The notes beneath the pieces were generated by a model. The model was not told the DNA's origin. It worked only from the letters and a program-made list of their open reading frames with translations, and did not search any database. A stretch of 64,000 nucleotides of DNA from Rhizobium sp. 16-449-1b. GTDB lineage: Bacteria; Pseudomonadota; Alphaproteobacteria; Rhizobiales; Rhizobiaceae. The stretch is from the NCBI RefSeq assembly GCF_017741935.1, contig NZ_JAGHMH010000015.1:1-64000 (forward strand). The letters are read 5' to 3'. The position numbers were made by a program, and so were the translations under genes. This document shows, one piece after another, positions 36,859 to 46,119 of this stretch (the first letter of the stretch is position 1; each line of letters starts with the position of its first letter).

Positions 36859-37407
36859 ATGAATTTACCAATCTCTACGCCTCGTTTGCTCCTGCGCCTG
36901 CCCACGGAAGCAGACCTCCCCGGCTACCTCTCCTATCGAAATGAAACGGCCACTTTAGAAGCTCAGATGATGAAGGCTGTGGACGAGCAGGATGCTCGTT
37001 CGTTTTTGCAGTCTCAATCCGGCGTCGTCGGCATCAAATACGGCTGGCGCATGCTTAGCGTAGAACTTTCCGATGCTGTTGGCATAATTGGCGAGGTAGG
37101 TGTATTCGTTTCAGACGAAAATAGCGAGCAAGGTGATTTGGGTTGGTGGCTCCATCCAGACCATCGCAAAAAAGGCTACGCATTTGAGGCAGTCACGTCG
37201 TTTGTGCATTGGTGTTTTACCGAGTATCGTCTGCACCGATTGACAGCTCATACACTGTCGGCAAACTTGGACTCTAGAAACTTGATGTCCAAATTGGGTA
37301 TGAGATTAGAAAGCGAGACCATCCGGAGCGTTAGGCGCAACGGTCGCTGGCACGACGAAGTCGGGTACGCTATTTTACGAGAAGAATGGCAACTGAGAAA
37401 GCGGTAA
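36859..37407 (+). CDS. GNAT-family N-acetyltransferase (RimJ/RimL type)
   Basis: 182 residues. Acetyltransferase_3 features are ISTPRLLLRLPTEADLPGYL, GWWLHPDHRKKGYAFEAV (acetyl-CoA loop) and LTAHTLSANLDSRNLMSKLG. This group acetylates ribosomal or other N-termini and sometimes drugs. Neighbours give no clue to the substrate. Confidence 0.92.
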   Translation: MNLPISTPRLLLRLPTEADLPGYLSYRNETATLEAQMMKAVDEQDARSFLQSQSGVVGIKYGWRMLSVELSDAVGIIGEVGVFVSDENSEQGDLGWWLHPDHRKKGYAFEAVTSFVHWCFTEYRLHRLTAHTLSANLDSRNLMSKLGMRLESETIRSVRRNGRWHDEVGYAILREEWQLRKR

Positions 37408-37752
37408 CCCAATAAATATGGCGGTCGAAGCGGACTTGAACATTCAACACTTTCCGCGTTACAGACCCTGCCTTGCCTTCTGCATGCCGCACGCATAATT
37501 CTGCCAGTGGGAGACCGCCCCCTTAGGCTGTGCTTTTTCAACCAGGCCAAGGTTGGATTTGAGAGGCAATCCAAAGCATACCAATTATCATGAGGATGGA
37601 GGAGCGCAGCCTTTCATTGGCTGCTCACAAAGCGGTTCGCTGGGTCTCCTGCGCATCGTTGGGATCGACGAGGACGGTATCTGGGCCGGATTCCTCGACG
37701 ATACCGAGACGGTGCTGGACAGGTTATTGGATCCGGCATGACCGTATACGTT
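37408..37752. other. gap with possible short gene remnant
   Basis: Mostly non-coding. A plus frame ending at 37741 reads LRIVGIDEDGIWAGFLDDTETVL and then LLDPA before the stop. It looks like the natural C-terminus of a small protein, but I find no start or domain. Confidence 0.35.
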
Positions 37753-37753
37753 C

Positions 37754-37791
37754 CATGAAGACACGGCCCGTTGCCGCGCCGTGTCTTCATG
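37754..37791. terminator. strong hairpin terminator before ArsB-like gene end
   Basis: A perfect 14-base stem (CATGAAGACACGGC and its complement) around a 10-base loop. It lies 28 bases beyond the stop of the ArsB-like gene (minus) and just after the short frame ending at 37741 (plus). It is well placed to stop both. Confidence 0.65.
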
Positions 37792-37818
37792 ACTTGATTT
37801 TCTCTGGCTGTCGACGCC

Positions 37819-39075
37819 TTACTGAAGGATGAGGACGGCAAGGAACAGAACCAAGGCCGGGATCATCACCACGACGCCGATCTTCAAAAAGCTCCAGGCG
37901 CCGATGCGCAATCCTTCGCGGCGCATCGCGGTCAGCCACAATATCGTCGCAAGAGATCCGGTAATCGAGAGGTTGGGGCCGAGATCGACGCCGATCAGCA
38001 CCGCGCCGGCGATCTTGTCGGACACATCGGCGGCCTGAACGGCGCTGCCTGCAACAAGCCCCGCCGGAAGGTTGTTGACGAGGTTGGATACCAGCGCCAC
38101 GATCGCACCGGCGGCCGTCGCGGCTCGCAGGGGTGCGTTCGTGGCGCCTTCGGAGAGATAGCGCGCGAGATGCTCGATCAAGCCCGTCTGGTTCAAGGCT
38201 TCGACGACGATGAACAAGCCTGCGACCAGCGGCAGCACGCTCCAGGAAATGTCCTTCAGCGTGCCGGCAAGGGTCTGCCGTGTCACCAGGAGGATCGCCG
38301 CGGTGGTCAGGCAGCCCGCCACGAATGTCGGGAGACCGAGGTCAAGGTCGAGCGCCGAGGCCGCGAGAAGCAGCACCGCGGTGCCGCAGAGCCCGAGGGC
38401 CGCGAGCTTCGCGGTCGTCGTCAGCCGGATTTCCTCTATGTCCGCCGCCACTGTGTCGGCGGCGATGACGCGCCGCTGTGTCCAATAGAGCGCCAGAAAC
38501 GTGACGGCGATCGAGACGAGGGATGGCAGGGTGAACGTCGCAAGCCATTGTGACAGCGGCGGCATCGCCCCGCCGCCGAAAATCACCAGGTTGGCCGGAT
38601 TGGAGATCGGCAGAACGAAGCTTGCGGCGTTGGCGATGAACGCACAGATGAGGAGGTAGGGCATGGGGTCCTTGACCTTCGCCGCCCGGCAGGCCGCATA
38701 GACGGCAGGCGTCAGCACGACGGCCGTGGCGTCGTTCGACAGGAACACAGTCACGACGATGCCGACGCAGTAGATCAGGATGAACAGGCGTCTTGGCGAT
38801 CCCTTGGCATAGGCAGTGGCAACCGACGCCAGCCAGTCGAAAAGCCCCTCGCGCCGGGCGAGCTCGGACAGCAACATCATGCCGATGAGAAAGAGGTAGA
38901 CGTCCAGGCCTTTGACGACGCCCTTCCAAGCTTCTGGGAAGCCGATCAATCCAAGTGTCAGCAGCAGGAACGCGCCGAGCAAGGCCCAGATTGCCTCCGG
39001 CAAGGCCAACGGCCGGGTGATCACGCCGAGTGCGGTCATCCCGGCTATCACCCAGGTCATCGTTGATGCGTGCAT
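37819..39075 (-). CDS. arsB: ArsB/NhaD-superfamily anion pump
   Basis: 418 residues from the ATG at MHASTMTWV; a longer reading upstream belongs to the decayed MFS gene. Ten or more membrane segments show the ion-transporter features FLSNDATAVVLTPAVYA and LPISNPANLVIFGG, plus NLVNNLPAGLVAG. It is a secondary carrier of the arsenite/antimonite or other anion type. No arsR, arsC or arsH lies next to it, so arsenite as substrate is inference. Confidence 0.85.
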   Translation of the reverse strand: MHASTMTWVIAGMTALGVITRPLALPEAIWALLGAFLLLTLGLIGFPEAWKGVVKGLDVYLFLIGMMLLSELARREGLFDWLASVATAYAKGSPRRLFILIYCVGIVVTVFLSNDATAVVLTPAVYAACRAAKVKDPMPYLLICAFIANAASFVLPISNPANLVIFGGGAMPPLSQWLATFTLPSLVSIAVTFLALYWTQRRVIAADTVAADIEEIRLTTTAKLAALGLCGTAVLLLAASALDLDLGLPTFVAGCLTTAAILLVTRQTLAGTLKDISWSVLPLVAGLFIVVEALNQTGLIEHLARYLSEGATNAPLRAATAAGAIVALVSNLVNNLPAGLVAGSAVQAADVSDKIAGAVLIGVDLGPNLSITGSLATILWLTAMRREGLRIGAWSFLKIGVVVMIPALVLFLAVLILQ

Positions 39076-39103
39076 GAGGTTCTCTTCAAATTGATGCAAC
39101 AGG

Positions 39104-39988
39104 TCAGGGCATTGCGGTTGCTTCGCCCGGTTCCTGAGTACCACTCGCCTGAGCGGGCGCAATACTTTTGTGGCCGGCAACGAATGCCGCAAGCGCAAGG
39201 GCCGCCACCCCGCCATGCACCCATAGGCAAGGCCATAACCACCGATGTCCGTCAGCCACCCGGCGACGACGTTGCTCGACGATGCCCCGATCCCCTGAAC
39301 CGTCATGACCGCTGCGAAGCCGACATTTGAACCGGCCGGTCCCCGACAAGATTCGTTCCGCTGCAATCGGGGTTGCAATTCCGATCAGACCCGCACCGAT
39401 CCCATCGAGAATCTGCACCGGGAAGATGGATGCGTAGGAGCTGAAGGACCCTGCGACCGCCCCGCGGATCAGCAATGCCAGCAGGGCAATCACGAATACG
39501 GTCGCCAGGCCGAAACGGCGAATCAGACAAGGAGCTGCCAACGCCATCGCGATCATCGAAAGTTCTGCCACACCAGTGATGATCGCCGTCGTGCGGAAAG
39601 GCGTGCCGAGCTGGATCGAGAAGTCTTGGGCGATCAGCCGGCTGATCGGCGCGTTGCCGAAGTGGAAGATCATCAGCATGACGGCGAGCAAGACCAGTCC
39701 TTTGCTCCCGACGAGGACGGAATAACCCGAAGGACCGGGCGTGCCATCGTCATGACCGAGGCCTCTTGCCACCGCCACCGCATGGTCGATCCGGTGAGGG
39801 TCTATCGCCAGCACAGCAACAATCGCTGCGGCGGCAGTCAGGATCATCAGCCCGATGATCCCTCTCAGGCCAAACATCACCGTCGCGAAATAGATACCAG
39901 CGAGTGAAACGACGTTGCCCAGATGATTCCAAAATTCGTTTCGGGAGACCTGATGGGGAAACCGGCGCTCACCGACCAAGCCAAGTGT
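39104..39988 (-). pseudogene. MFS transporter gene, 5-prime truncated and frameshifted
   Basis: The N-terminal half of a typical MFS protein is missing; the remaining frame starts at LGLVGERRFPHQVSRNEF. It runs through ILDGIGAGLIGIATPIAAERI, then slips frame near 39330. The next part (NVGFAAVMTVQGIGASSSNV) is in another frame, and it returns near 39225 to give GGVAALALAAFVAGHKS. Two compensating shifts and the missing start make it a relic. It is joined in frame to a cydA fragment. Confidence 0.8.
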
Positions 39989-40075
39989 CAGCCCGATCGA
40001 GAAGGCGGGAAAGATGAAGTGAAAACTGACCGTAAACGCGAACTGAATTCTGGCCAGCTATAGAGCGTCAAGCAT
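39989..40075 (-). pseudogene. cytochrome bd oxidase subunit I (CydA) N-terminal fragment
   Basis: 29 codons: MLDAL, an in-frame TAG, then LARIQFAFTVSFHFIFPAFS and IGL. This is the very conserved start of CydA, including the haem-ligand His region. It runs without a frame change into the MFS relic at TLGLVGERR, so the two were joined by recombination. A different CydA-like operon starts 220 bases away on the other strand. Confidence 0.75.
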
Positions 40076-40295
40076 CGCGGTTGTCCCCGCATTATTAAGA
40101 TGTAGCTCCGGAACGGCGCCTCGGAGCGAATGAAGTCATTGTCTCTGTCGGTTGATAGAGAGGCGCATGGGTTGTCTGGCCACGACATAGCGGCATTTGC
40201 GGTTGCCCCGCCCTTGGACCGATTGTCCAATCCCCGATCGTCCCGGCGGCATCTATTCCTTGCCGCTGCGAAGTTTTCGAAAGGGCCGGCGGTCA

Positions 40296-40709
40296 ATGGA
40301 TACACTAGGGAAATGGCTTTCGGAGAAGAGCCACCGAAGCACTGTGATCAATATAGTGATGCTGACGGGCGTGCTCGCCATGTCTCAAAGCGCCGGGCTG
40401 TTCAAAGTGGTCGGCGGAGGCGCCATAGGGATTGCGGCGATCTATTTCATCTTTCGTGCCGTCAACCTGACCGGCCGGTTATGGAGATTGACCAATTACT
40501 ATCAAAGCGCTCTGATCTGGATACCGGGTCTTCTCGCGATTTGCCTCGCGGTGACAGGCCTTTTTCTCGCCGCCGGCAACGAGCCGTTGAGCCTGGCCTA
40601 TGTCCTCGGTGTGGTTCTGTTTGGCTGTGAGCTCGCAATGCTCACCGTCGCTGGAACCGATCTCGATGGTCTTGCGGATACCACGCCTCGACCGGCGGAG
40701 ACGGTCTGA
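40296..40709 (+). CDS. small membrane protein of bd-like oxidase operon
   Basis: 137 residues from the ATG at MDTLGKWL. About four hydrophobic segments (VINIVMLTGVLAMSQSAGL, GGGAIGIAAIYFIF, LIWIPGLLAICLAVTGLFL, AYVLGVVLFGCELAML). I do not recognise a family. Its stop overlaps the start of the oxidase subunit gene (TGATG), so it is translated with it and may be an assembly or accessory subunit. Confidence 0.75.
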   Translation: MDTLGKWLSEKSHRSTVINIVMLTGVLAMSQSAGLFKVVGGGAIGIAAIYFIFRAVNLTGRLWRLTNYYQSALIWIPGLLAICLAVTGLFLAAGNEPLSLAYVLGVVLFGCELAMLTVAGTDLDGLADTTPRPAETV

Positions 40710-42201
40710 TGGACTTCCCCGTCTTTCATCTTGATTTCCTCGGCAATCGCTGGCTGATCGCCACCATCGCCATCCTGCATGTGTTGATCAATCACGGCCT
40801 CGCCGTCGGTATGATGCCGCTGATCGCCGCAATGGAATGGTATGGCGAGAAGAAGCAGGAACCGCGATGGGACAGACTCGCCTTTAAGATCCTGTTTTTC
40901 TGTTTCCTGATTACAACGACAGTGGGCGCGCTCACGGGCGTCGGCATCTGGTTCTCGGTCTCGCTGGTCAATCCTTATTCGATCGCCAGCCTGATCCGCG
41001 TCTTCTTTTGGGCTTGGTTCACGGAGTGGTTGGTCTTCGTAACCGAGGTCTGCCTGATCCTCGCCTACACGCTCACATTTAAAAAAAATGGAGCGCCCGA
41101 GGTCCGGAATGGAAGGCGCGGCACATCAAGCTCGGTTTCTCGCTAGCGTTCTTCTCCTGGGTGACGATGGCAATCATCGTGGCGATCCTCGGATTCATGA
41201 TGGATCCAAGCAACTGGCTGACCAACCACAGCTTCTGGACGGGCGTTATGAACCCGCTCTACATCCCGCAGCTTGCCTTCCGCACGCCGCTCGCGGCGGC
41301 GATGGCGGGCATCATCGCCATGTTCCTGATTCTGTTCTTCACGAAGCGGAGAGATGTTTTCCGGCACGAAGCGTTGCAGGCGGTCGGCCTCTGGACGCTA
41401 GCCTTCGCGCCGTTCGTGCTGGTTGCAGGCTGGTGGTATTATACATCAGTGCCCGACGCGATGAAGGAAAACCTCGGCGTTTCGCTTGCGACGCTCGAAT
41501 TTGCCGCCTGGCAGACAGAATTCCTCCAGATCGCCGTCGTCACCGTCGTCACCATCCTCCTGGTCGTTCAATTCGCGATCTCCCGTCCGAACTTGCTTCC
41601 GAAGATGGCACTCGTGGTGCCATTCTTCGCCATCCTCTGGATGACCGGGCATTTCGAGCGGGTGCGCGAGTTCATCCGCAAACCATATGTAATTGGCCAG
41701 TATATGTACGCCAACGGCCTGCGTGTCGGCGACTATGCGCTGCTGCAGCGCGACGGCGTTCTGACATACGCGACCTACTCAAATCCCCTGACCGAGGCCG
41801 AGAAGACCGGCCTCCCTGATGGATTATCGGAGCCAGAAAGGACGGCGCGGCTGAACACGATACAAAAAGGCAAGGATGTCTTCATGGATACTTGCTCGCG
41901 CTGTCACACAGGGCACGGCGTCAACAGCATTACCGGTCACCTACAACGGATGTTTGGCGATCAGCCTTGGACGCCAGAACTCACCGCCGGCTACATCGAG
42001 TGCATGCATTATGCCCAGCCTTACATGCCCCCCTTCCCGGGCAGCAAGACCGAGTTGCAACTGCTCGGCACATATCTCGAACATCTCCAGCACAACAAGG
42101 CGCCGATCCCAGGCGCGCAGGCGGTGGGTGTTGCCGTAAATGGTCATCGCGCTGCCCGCATCGCTGCAAAGAATAATCAGACAGAAGCGACCGCTCGATG
42201 A
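40709..42201 (+). CDS. CydA-like oxidase subunit with C-terminal cytochrome c domain (frame break at poly-A)
   Basis: Two frames make one protein of about 497 residues. The first (40709-41146) has ILHVLINHGLAVGMMPL with CydA-type His. The second begins near 41089 and carries WKARHIKLGFSLAFFSWVT, VMNPLYIPQLAFRTPLAAAM and a C-terminal haem c site, CSRCH, with a likely Met ligand in YMPPFPG. The break falls in eight A (41081-41088) and a -1 shift there restores the reading. It could be a natural slippage site, a true mutation or a sequencing error. The c domain suggests electrons may arrive from cytochrome c rather than quinol. Confidence 0.8.
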
Positions 42202-43268
42202 ACGAAATTCCCGTACCCAGAGACATCCCGCTGCCGCTGCCGGCGCCCGAACCGGTGCTGGTTGGCGTCCTCGTCATCTTCTTTCTGATGCACATCATCT
42301 TCGTGAATTTCATGGTCGGCGGGGCCTTCCTGACGCTTTGGTATCAGTTGCGCGGCTTGAAGGAGAAGCGTTACGACGATCTTGCGTACGAGATCGCCTC
42401 GACCATTACTGCCAACAAGTCGATCGCTGTCGTGCTCGGCGTCGGACCACTGCTTGCAATCAACACGATTTACACCGTGTACTTCTATACAGCCAACGCC
42501 CTTACTGGCGCATTCTGGATCAGCATCATCCCACTAGTTATCACAGCTTTCGTGCTGACCTACATCCACAAATATCTTTGGCATCAGATGGAGCGGATGA
42601 AGTGGCTTCACATCGGCGTTGCTCTCGTCATATGCCTTCTTTTCCTGTTCATCCCGCTGATCTTCCTCACCAACATCAACCTGATGCTGTTCCCGGAAAA
42701 ATGGGGGACGGTCCAGGGATTCTTCTCTGCGCTGGTCCTGCCTAACGTCTTCCCCCGCTACGCCCACTTCATTCTGGCTTGTCCCGCCATGACCGGACTG
42801 TTTCTGGTCTGGCTGTTCCGAAGGAAGAGCGAGGAGGAGATCGCCGCCACGGGGTTCGAGCGCGCCGAACTTATCCGCAGAGGCTATCAGTGGGCCTTCT
42901 GGCCGACAGCCGCCCAGTTCGTCGTCGGCCCAGTCGCGCTTTTGACCCTGCCTCAGACGCAGGAGCCGATTCATCACGTAATCGCGGTCCTCGGCGTCGC
43001 TATCCTTGTTGCGCTCGGGATGGCGCACCTGATGTTCGCCGAGACAAGACGCCCGGCCGAGACCATCGGTAAGAGCTTCGCGCCGATTTGCGCATTGATG
43101 CTTGTGGTCGTTGCATTGATGGGAACCGGCCGCCATCTCTACCGCGAGGCTGCCGTCACTCCCCACCGCGAACTCGTCCGCACAAAAACGCAGGACTATA
43201 TGCGCAAGGTCGAGGAGGCGAACCGGGAGGCTGCGGCAAAAGGTGGCGATGGGGGAACGTCTCAATGA
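42198..43268 (+). CDS. second CydA-like membrane subunit of bd-superfamily oxidase
   Basis: 356 residues, starting in an ATGA overlap. About nine membrane segments. The early LMHIIFVNFMVGGAFLTLWYQ parallels the CydA start FHIIFPAFTIGLA, and GVGPLLAINTIYTVYFYT and FPRYAHFILACPAMTGLFL look like paired oxidase helices. A CydA-like partner in place of CydB recalls the CydA/CydA-prime type heterodimers of the bd superfamily. A charged tail (AAAKGGDGGTSQ) ends it. Confidence 0.75.
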   Translation: MNEIPVPRDIPLPLPAPEPVLVGVLVIFFLMHIIFVNFMVGGAFLTLWYQLRGLKEKRYDDLAYEIASTITANKSIAVVLGVGPLLAINTIYTVYFYTANALTGAFWISIIPLVITAFVLTYIHKYLWHQMERMKWLHIGVALVICLLFLFIPLIFLTNINLMLFPEKWGTVQGFFSALVLPNVFPRYAHFILACPAMTGLFLVWLFRRKSEEEIAATGFERAELIRRGYQWAFWPTAAQFVVGPVALLTLPQTQEPIHHVIAVLGVAILVALGMAHLMFAETRRPAETIGKSFAPICALMLVVVALMGTGRHLYREAAVTPHRELVRTKTQDYMRKVEEANREAAAKGGDGGTSQ

Positions 43269-43441
43269 TCCCCGGTTCTCTGGATACAGGCGAACCCCGC
43301 AGCGTATGGTGCGCCTTTCGCGCCTTCAGAGGCTGGATCAAGCGGTATTTCTGGCTTTGGATCGCCTATCAGACGATCAAGGGCATCGCCACAACTACCG
43401 TAATTTGGGCACCGCTAGTCTATATGTATCTTCACAATTAG
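43265..43441 (+). CDS. 58-residue membrane peptide (possible small oxidase subunit)
   Basis: The ATG overlaps the stop of the preceding oxidase subunit (ATGA). The product has a charged N-terminal half and one membrane segment (FWLWIAYQTIKGIATTTVIW). Size, position and topology resemble the CydX/CydS-like small subunits that stabilise bd oxidases, but I see no sequence signature that proves this. Confidence 0.65.
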   Translation: MIPGSLDTGEPRSVWCAFRAFRGWIKRYFWLWIAYQTIKGIATTTVIWAPLVYMYLHN

Positions 43442-43452
43442 ACGGGGAGCCT

Positions 43453-44730
43453 GTGGCGATCACCATCCACGACAACACCAACAAGAAGAATCTGCAGCTT
43501 CTGATCCAACTGCGCTGGCTCGCCGTTGGCGGCCAGGTAGTGACCGTTCTTATCGTGCATTATTGGCTTGGCATCGCGCTACCGCTGATGCCAATGGCGG
43601 CCGTGATTCTGTTCCTGATCGGGCTCAACGTCGTGAGCCTGCTACGCCATCACAACCAGTCCGAGGTAACCAACACGGAGCTCCTTCTCGAGCTCCTTCT
43701 CGAGCTTCTGCTCGATGTCGCGGCGCTTACGGTTCAACTCTATTTAAGCGGCGGTGCCTCCAACCCGTTCATCTCGCTCTTCCTTCTGCAGGTCATCCTC
43801 GGCGCGGTGTTACTCGAGGCTTGGTCGACCTGGGCGCTCGTGATCATCACGAGCGGATGCTTTATCTGGCTGATGACCAGTTATCGCGAGATTGCGATGC
43901 CGCACACTCGTGGGCCAGATCTCTTCAACCTGCACATCCAGGGGATGTTTATCTGCTTCGTGCTTGCTGCAAGCCTTCTGGTACTTTTTATCACTCGAAT
44001 TCAATGCAACTTGCGCGCCCGGGACGCGCAATCCGCCGAAAAGGACCACATCGTCAGGATGGGTCTTTTAGCTTCCGGCGCCGCCCACGAACTCGGCACG
44101 CCGCTCTCGACCGTCTCCGTCATTCTGAGCGACTGGCAGCGGATGCCTGTCTTTCAGGCCGATCCGGAGATCGTCGAGGAGCTTACGGAGATGCTCGGCC
44201 AGTTGGATCGATGCAAGGCGATCGTCTCGGGGATACTGACCTCGTCTGGCGCGACCCGCGGCGAGGGAACGGTGCGAACGACGGTCAATGCGTTCATCGA
44301 CGGCCTTGTCGAGGAATGGCGCGCAGGCCGTCCCGCGATCACGTTCAAATACACCAATGACTTTAAACCAAACGTGCCCATTGTTTCGGATACCGCCCTC
44401 AAGCAAGTGATCTTCAACGTCTTCGACAATGCCTGGGAGGCATCGCCTCAGTGGATTGGCGTTGCGGTTGGCCGGCGCGGTGACGATTTGGTGATTGCCG
44501 TGAGCGATGCCGGCCCCGGCTTCGACAAGGAAATGCTGGCCGAATTCGGGAAGCCTTATCGTTCACGCAAGAACCGTCCGGGCAGCGGGCTCGGCTTGTT
44601 TCTTGTCGTCAACGTCCTGCGAAAGCTTGGCGGGACGGTTACGCCGACGAACAGCAAAGACGGCGGGGCCTCGGTGGTTCTGCAACTTCCACTCGCCAGC
44701 CTCTCGCCTGGAGGCTTTGATGGAAGCTAG
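43453..44730 (+). CDS. RegB/PrrB/ActS-type redox sensor histidine kinase
   Basis: 425 residues from the GTG preceded by GGGAG, 11 bases after the small peptide. Six membrane segments contain the GGASNPFISLF loop used by RegB for quinone sensing. The H-box is AAHELGTPLSTV, and the ATPase part has NVFDNAWEASP, VSDAGPGFD and GSGLGLFLV. RegB normally also has a redox Cys in the dimerisation region, which I do not see clearly. A 12-base unit is repeated at 43680 (ELLLELLLELLLD). It is likely to control the oxidase operon it belongs to. Confidence 0.88.
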   Translation: MAITIHDNTNKKNLQLLIQLRWLAVGGQVVTVLIVHYWLGIALPLMPMAAVILFLIGLNVVSLLRHHNQSEVTNTELLLELLLELLLDVAALTVQLYLSGGASNPFISLFLLQVILGAVLLEAWSTWALVIITSGCFIWLMTSYREIAMPHTRGPDLFNLHIQGMFICFVLAASLLVLFITRIQCNLRARDAQSAEKDHIVRMGLLASGAAHELGTPLSTVSVILSDWQRMPVFQADPEIVEELTEMLGQLDRCKAIVSGILTSSGATRGEGTVRTTVNAFIDGLVEEWRAGRPAITFKYTNDFKPNVPIVSDTALKQVIFNVFDNAWEASPQWIGVAVGRRGDDLVIAVSDAGPGFDKEMLAEFGKPYRSRKNRPGSGLGLFLVVNVLRKLGGTVTPTNSKDGGASVVLQLPLASLSPGGFDGS

Positions 44731-45253
44731 ACGTTCCCTGCTGATTGTTGAGGATGATGCGACCTTTGCTCGAGCGCTACGTCGGTCCTTCGAGCGCCGC
44801 GATTACGAAGTGCATCTGTGCGACCGGCTGGAAGGCGTCTGCTCCCTGCTCGAGGAAAGCACGCCAAGTTATGCGGTTGTTGACCTGAAGCTGCCCGGGG
44901 GCTCCGGGCTCGAATGTGTGAAGGCGCTTCACCACCACGATCCGGAAATGCGCATTGTCGTCCTGACCGGCTTCGCAAGCATCGTGACGGCTGTTGAAGC
45001 GATCAAGCTCGGCGCTTGCCATTATTTGCCCAAGCCTTCCAATACCAATGACATCATCGCCGCGTTCCAGAAGGCAGACGGTGACGCGTCCGTCCCCCTA
45101 ACCGCTAGGCCGACCTCGATCAAGAATCTTGAATGGGAGCGCATCCACGAAACGCTAGTTGACACCGAGTTCAATATCTCGGAAACGGCCCGCCGCCTTG
45201 GCATGCATCGACGAACTCTGGCGCGAAAGCTTGAGAAGTGGCGCGTGAAGTAA
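44720..45253 (+). CDS. RegA/PrrA/ActR-type response regulator
   Basis: 177 residues, overlapping the kinase end by 11 bases after a GGAGG site. The receiver domain has VEDDATFARAL, the phospho-acceptor Asp in AVVDLKLPGGSGLE, and LPKPSN with Lys. The C-terminal Fis-type HTH NISETARRLGMHRRTLARKL is the RegA signature. Together with the kinase it forms a redox two-component system within an oxidase operon. Confidence 0.93.
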   Translation: MEARRSLLIVEDDATFARALRRSFERRDYEVHLCDRLEGVCSLLEESTPSYAVVDLKLPGGSGLECVKALHHHDPEMRIVVLTGFASIVTAVEAIKLGACHYLPKPSNTNDIIAAFQKADGDASVPLTARPTSIKNLEWERIHETLVDTEFNISETARRLGMHRRTLARKLEKWRVK

Positions 45254-45451
45254 ACCTCTTGTATTGACCCGCGACCGCCAGCCAAATCCACTATGTCGCT
45301 GATGCCGTGGCGGCCGACCTGACGCTCAGAGTGATCCGACTTGCAACGGTGTCGAAGTGACCGTCGTCGAGAAGCACGTTCGTCTTGGGAATCTGGCCCG
45401 TATACTATCGTCTTCCATTACAGACGCGCAGGGTATTTCAAGGATCAGCGG

Positions 45452-45856
45452 ATGAAACGTGCTGGCTTCCTTGTGCTCGGATACGCCCTCGTTTGTCTCG
45501 GCTTTGTCGGCGCGTTTCTGCCGGTCGTGCCGACGACGCCCTTCCTCATTCTCGCCGCTGGCTGTTTTGCACGGTCGTCTCCTCATCTGGAAGTTTGGCT
45601 ACTTGAGCATCCGAGATTTGGATCGCTTCTTCGGGACTGGCGGGATCGCGGAGCTATCCGGTCCCGGGTCAAGGCGCTTTCATGCGCGGGGATGTTGATA
45701 GGCTATGTCCTATTCTGGTTCGAAAGCGGCGCCAGCCTGTTAGTTTCTCTTGTTGTTGTCGTTCTCATGCTGGCCGGCGCATGCATCGTTCTTCCGCGCC
45801 CTAACGGAGGTTCCGGCGGGCCGCCAGCTCCAGTTCATCCGCTGTACTGGAGTTGA
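45452..45856 (+). CDS. DUF454 (YbaN-like) membrane protein
   Basis: 134 residues from MKRAGFLVLGY. Features are LGFVGAFLPVVPTTPFLILAA, CFARSSP, WLLEHPRFG and a pair of C-terminal membrane segments. The family is an inner-membrane protein of unknown function, often near haem or respiratory genes, which suits the oxidase neighbours. The Pro/Gly-rich tail (PNGGSGGPPAP) is extra. Confidence 0.88.
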   Translation: MKRAGFLVLGYALVCLGFVGAFLPVVPTTPFLILAAGCFARSSPHLEVWLLEHPRFGSLLRDWRDRGAIRSRVKALSCAGMLIGYVLFWFESGASLLVSLVVVVLMLAGACIVLPRPNGGSGGPPAPVHPLYWS

Positions 45857-46119
45857 TCGTGCTGCGCGCGGGCGGCGGACATTCCGTCTATGACCGTCTG
45901 AGCCTCGGTGGCGGCGACCTCCCTTCCACCCACTGGCATTATTTGCAAACGCCTTTGCGTCATCCGCCAGTCCGAGGTTCGACGCATCGCCTCTCCCAAG
46001 CATTGTTTCGATTTCGAGGCCAGTCAGTCTCGCATGCGCGGGATAATCGCTTGCCGTCGTCGGTGATATTCAGTTGAGCGGACGGACTGATCCACTTTGC
46101 CGAAATCCGAGGAGTGAAA

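Noticed and set aside
37819..39075. Complete arsenic resistance operon
   Set aside because: Only the pump-like gene is present; arsR, arsC and arsH are missing and the adjacent MFS gene is dead.
41088..41819. Third open frame through the oxidase gene, starting at the poly-A tract
   Set aside because: Arg/Pro-rich shadow frame. The correct continuation is the frame that carries the membrane helices and CSRCH.
43679..43720. CRISPR-like or VNTR array
   Set aside because: Only two to three 12-base units without spacers, inside a coding region. No CRISPR array was seen anywhere in the window.
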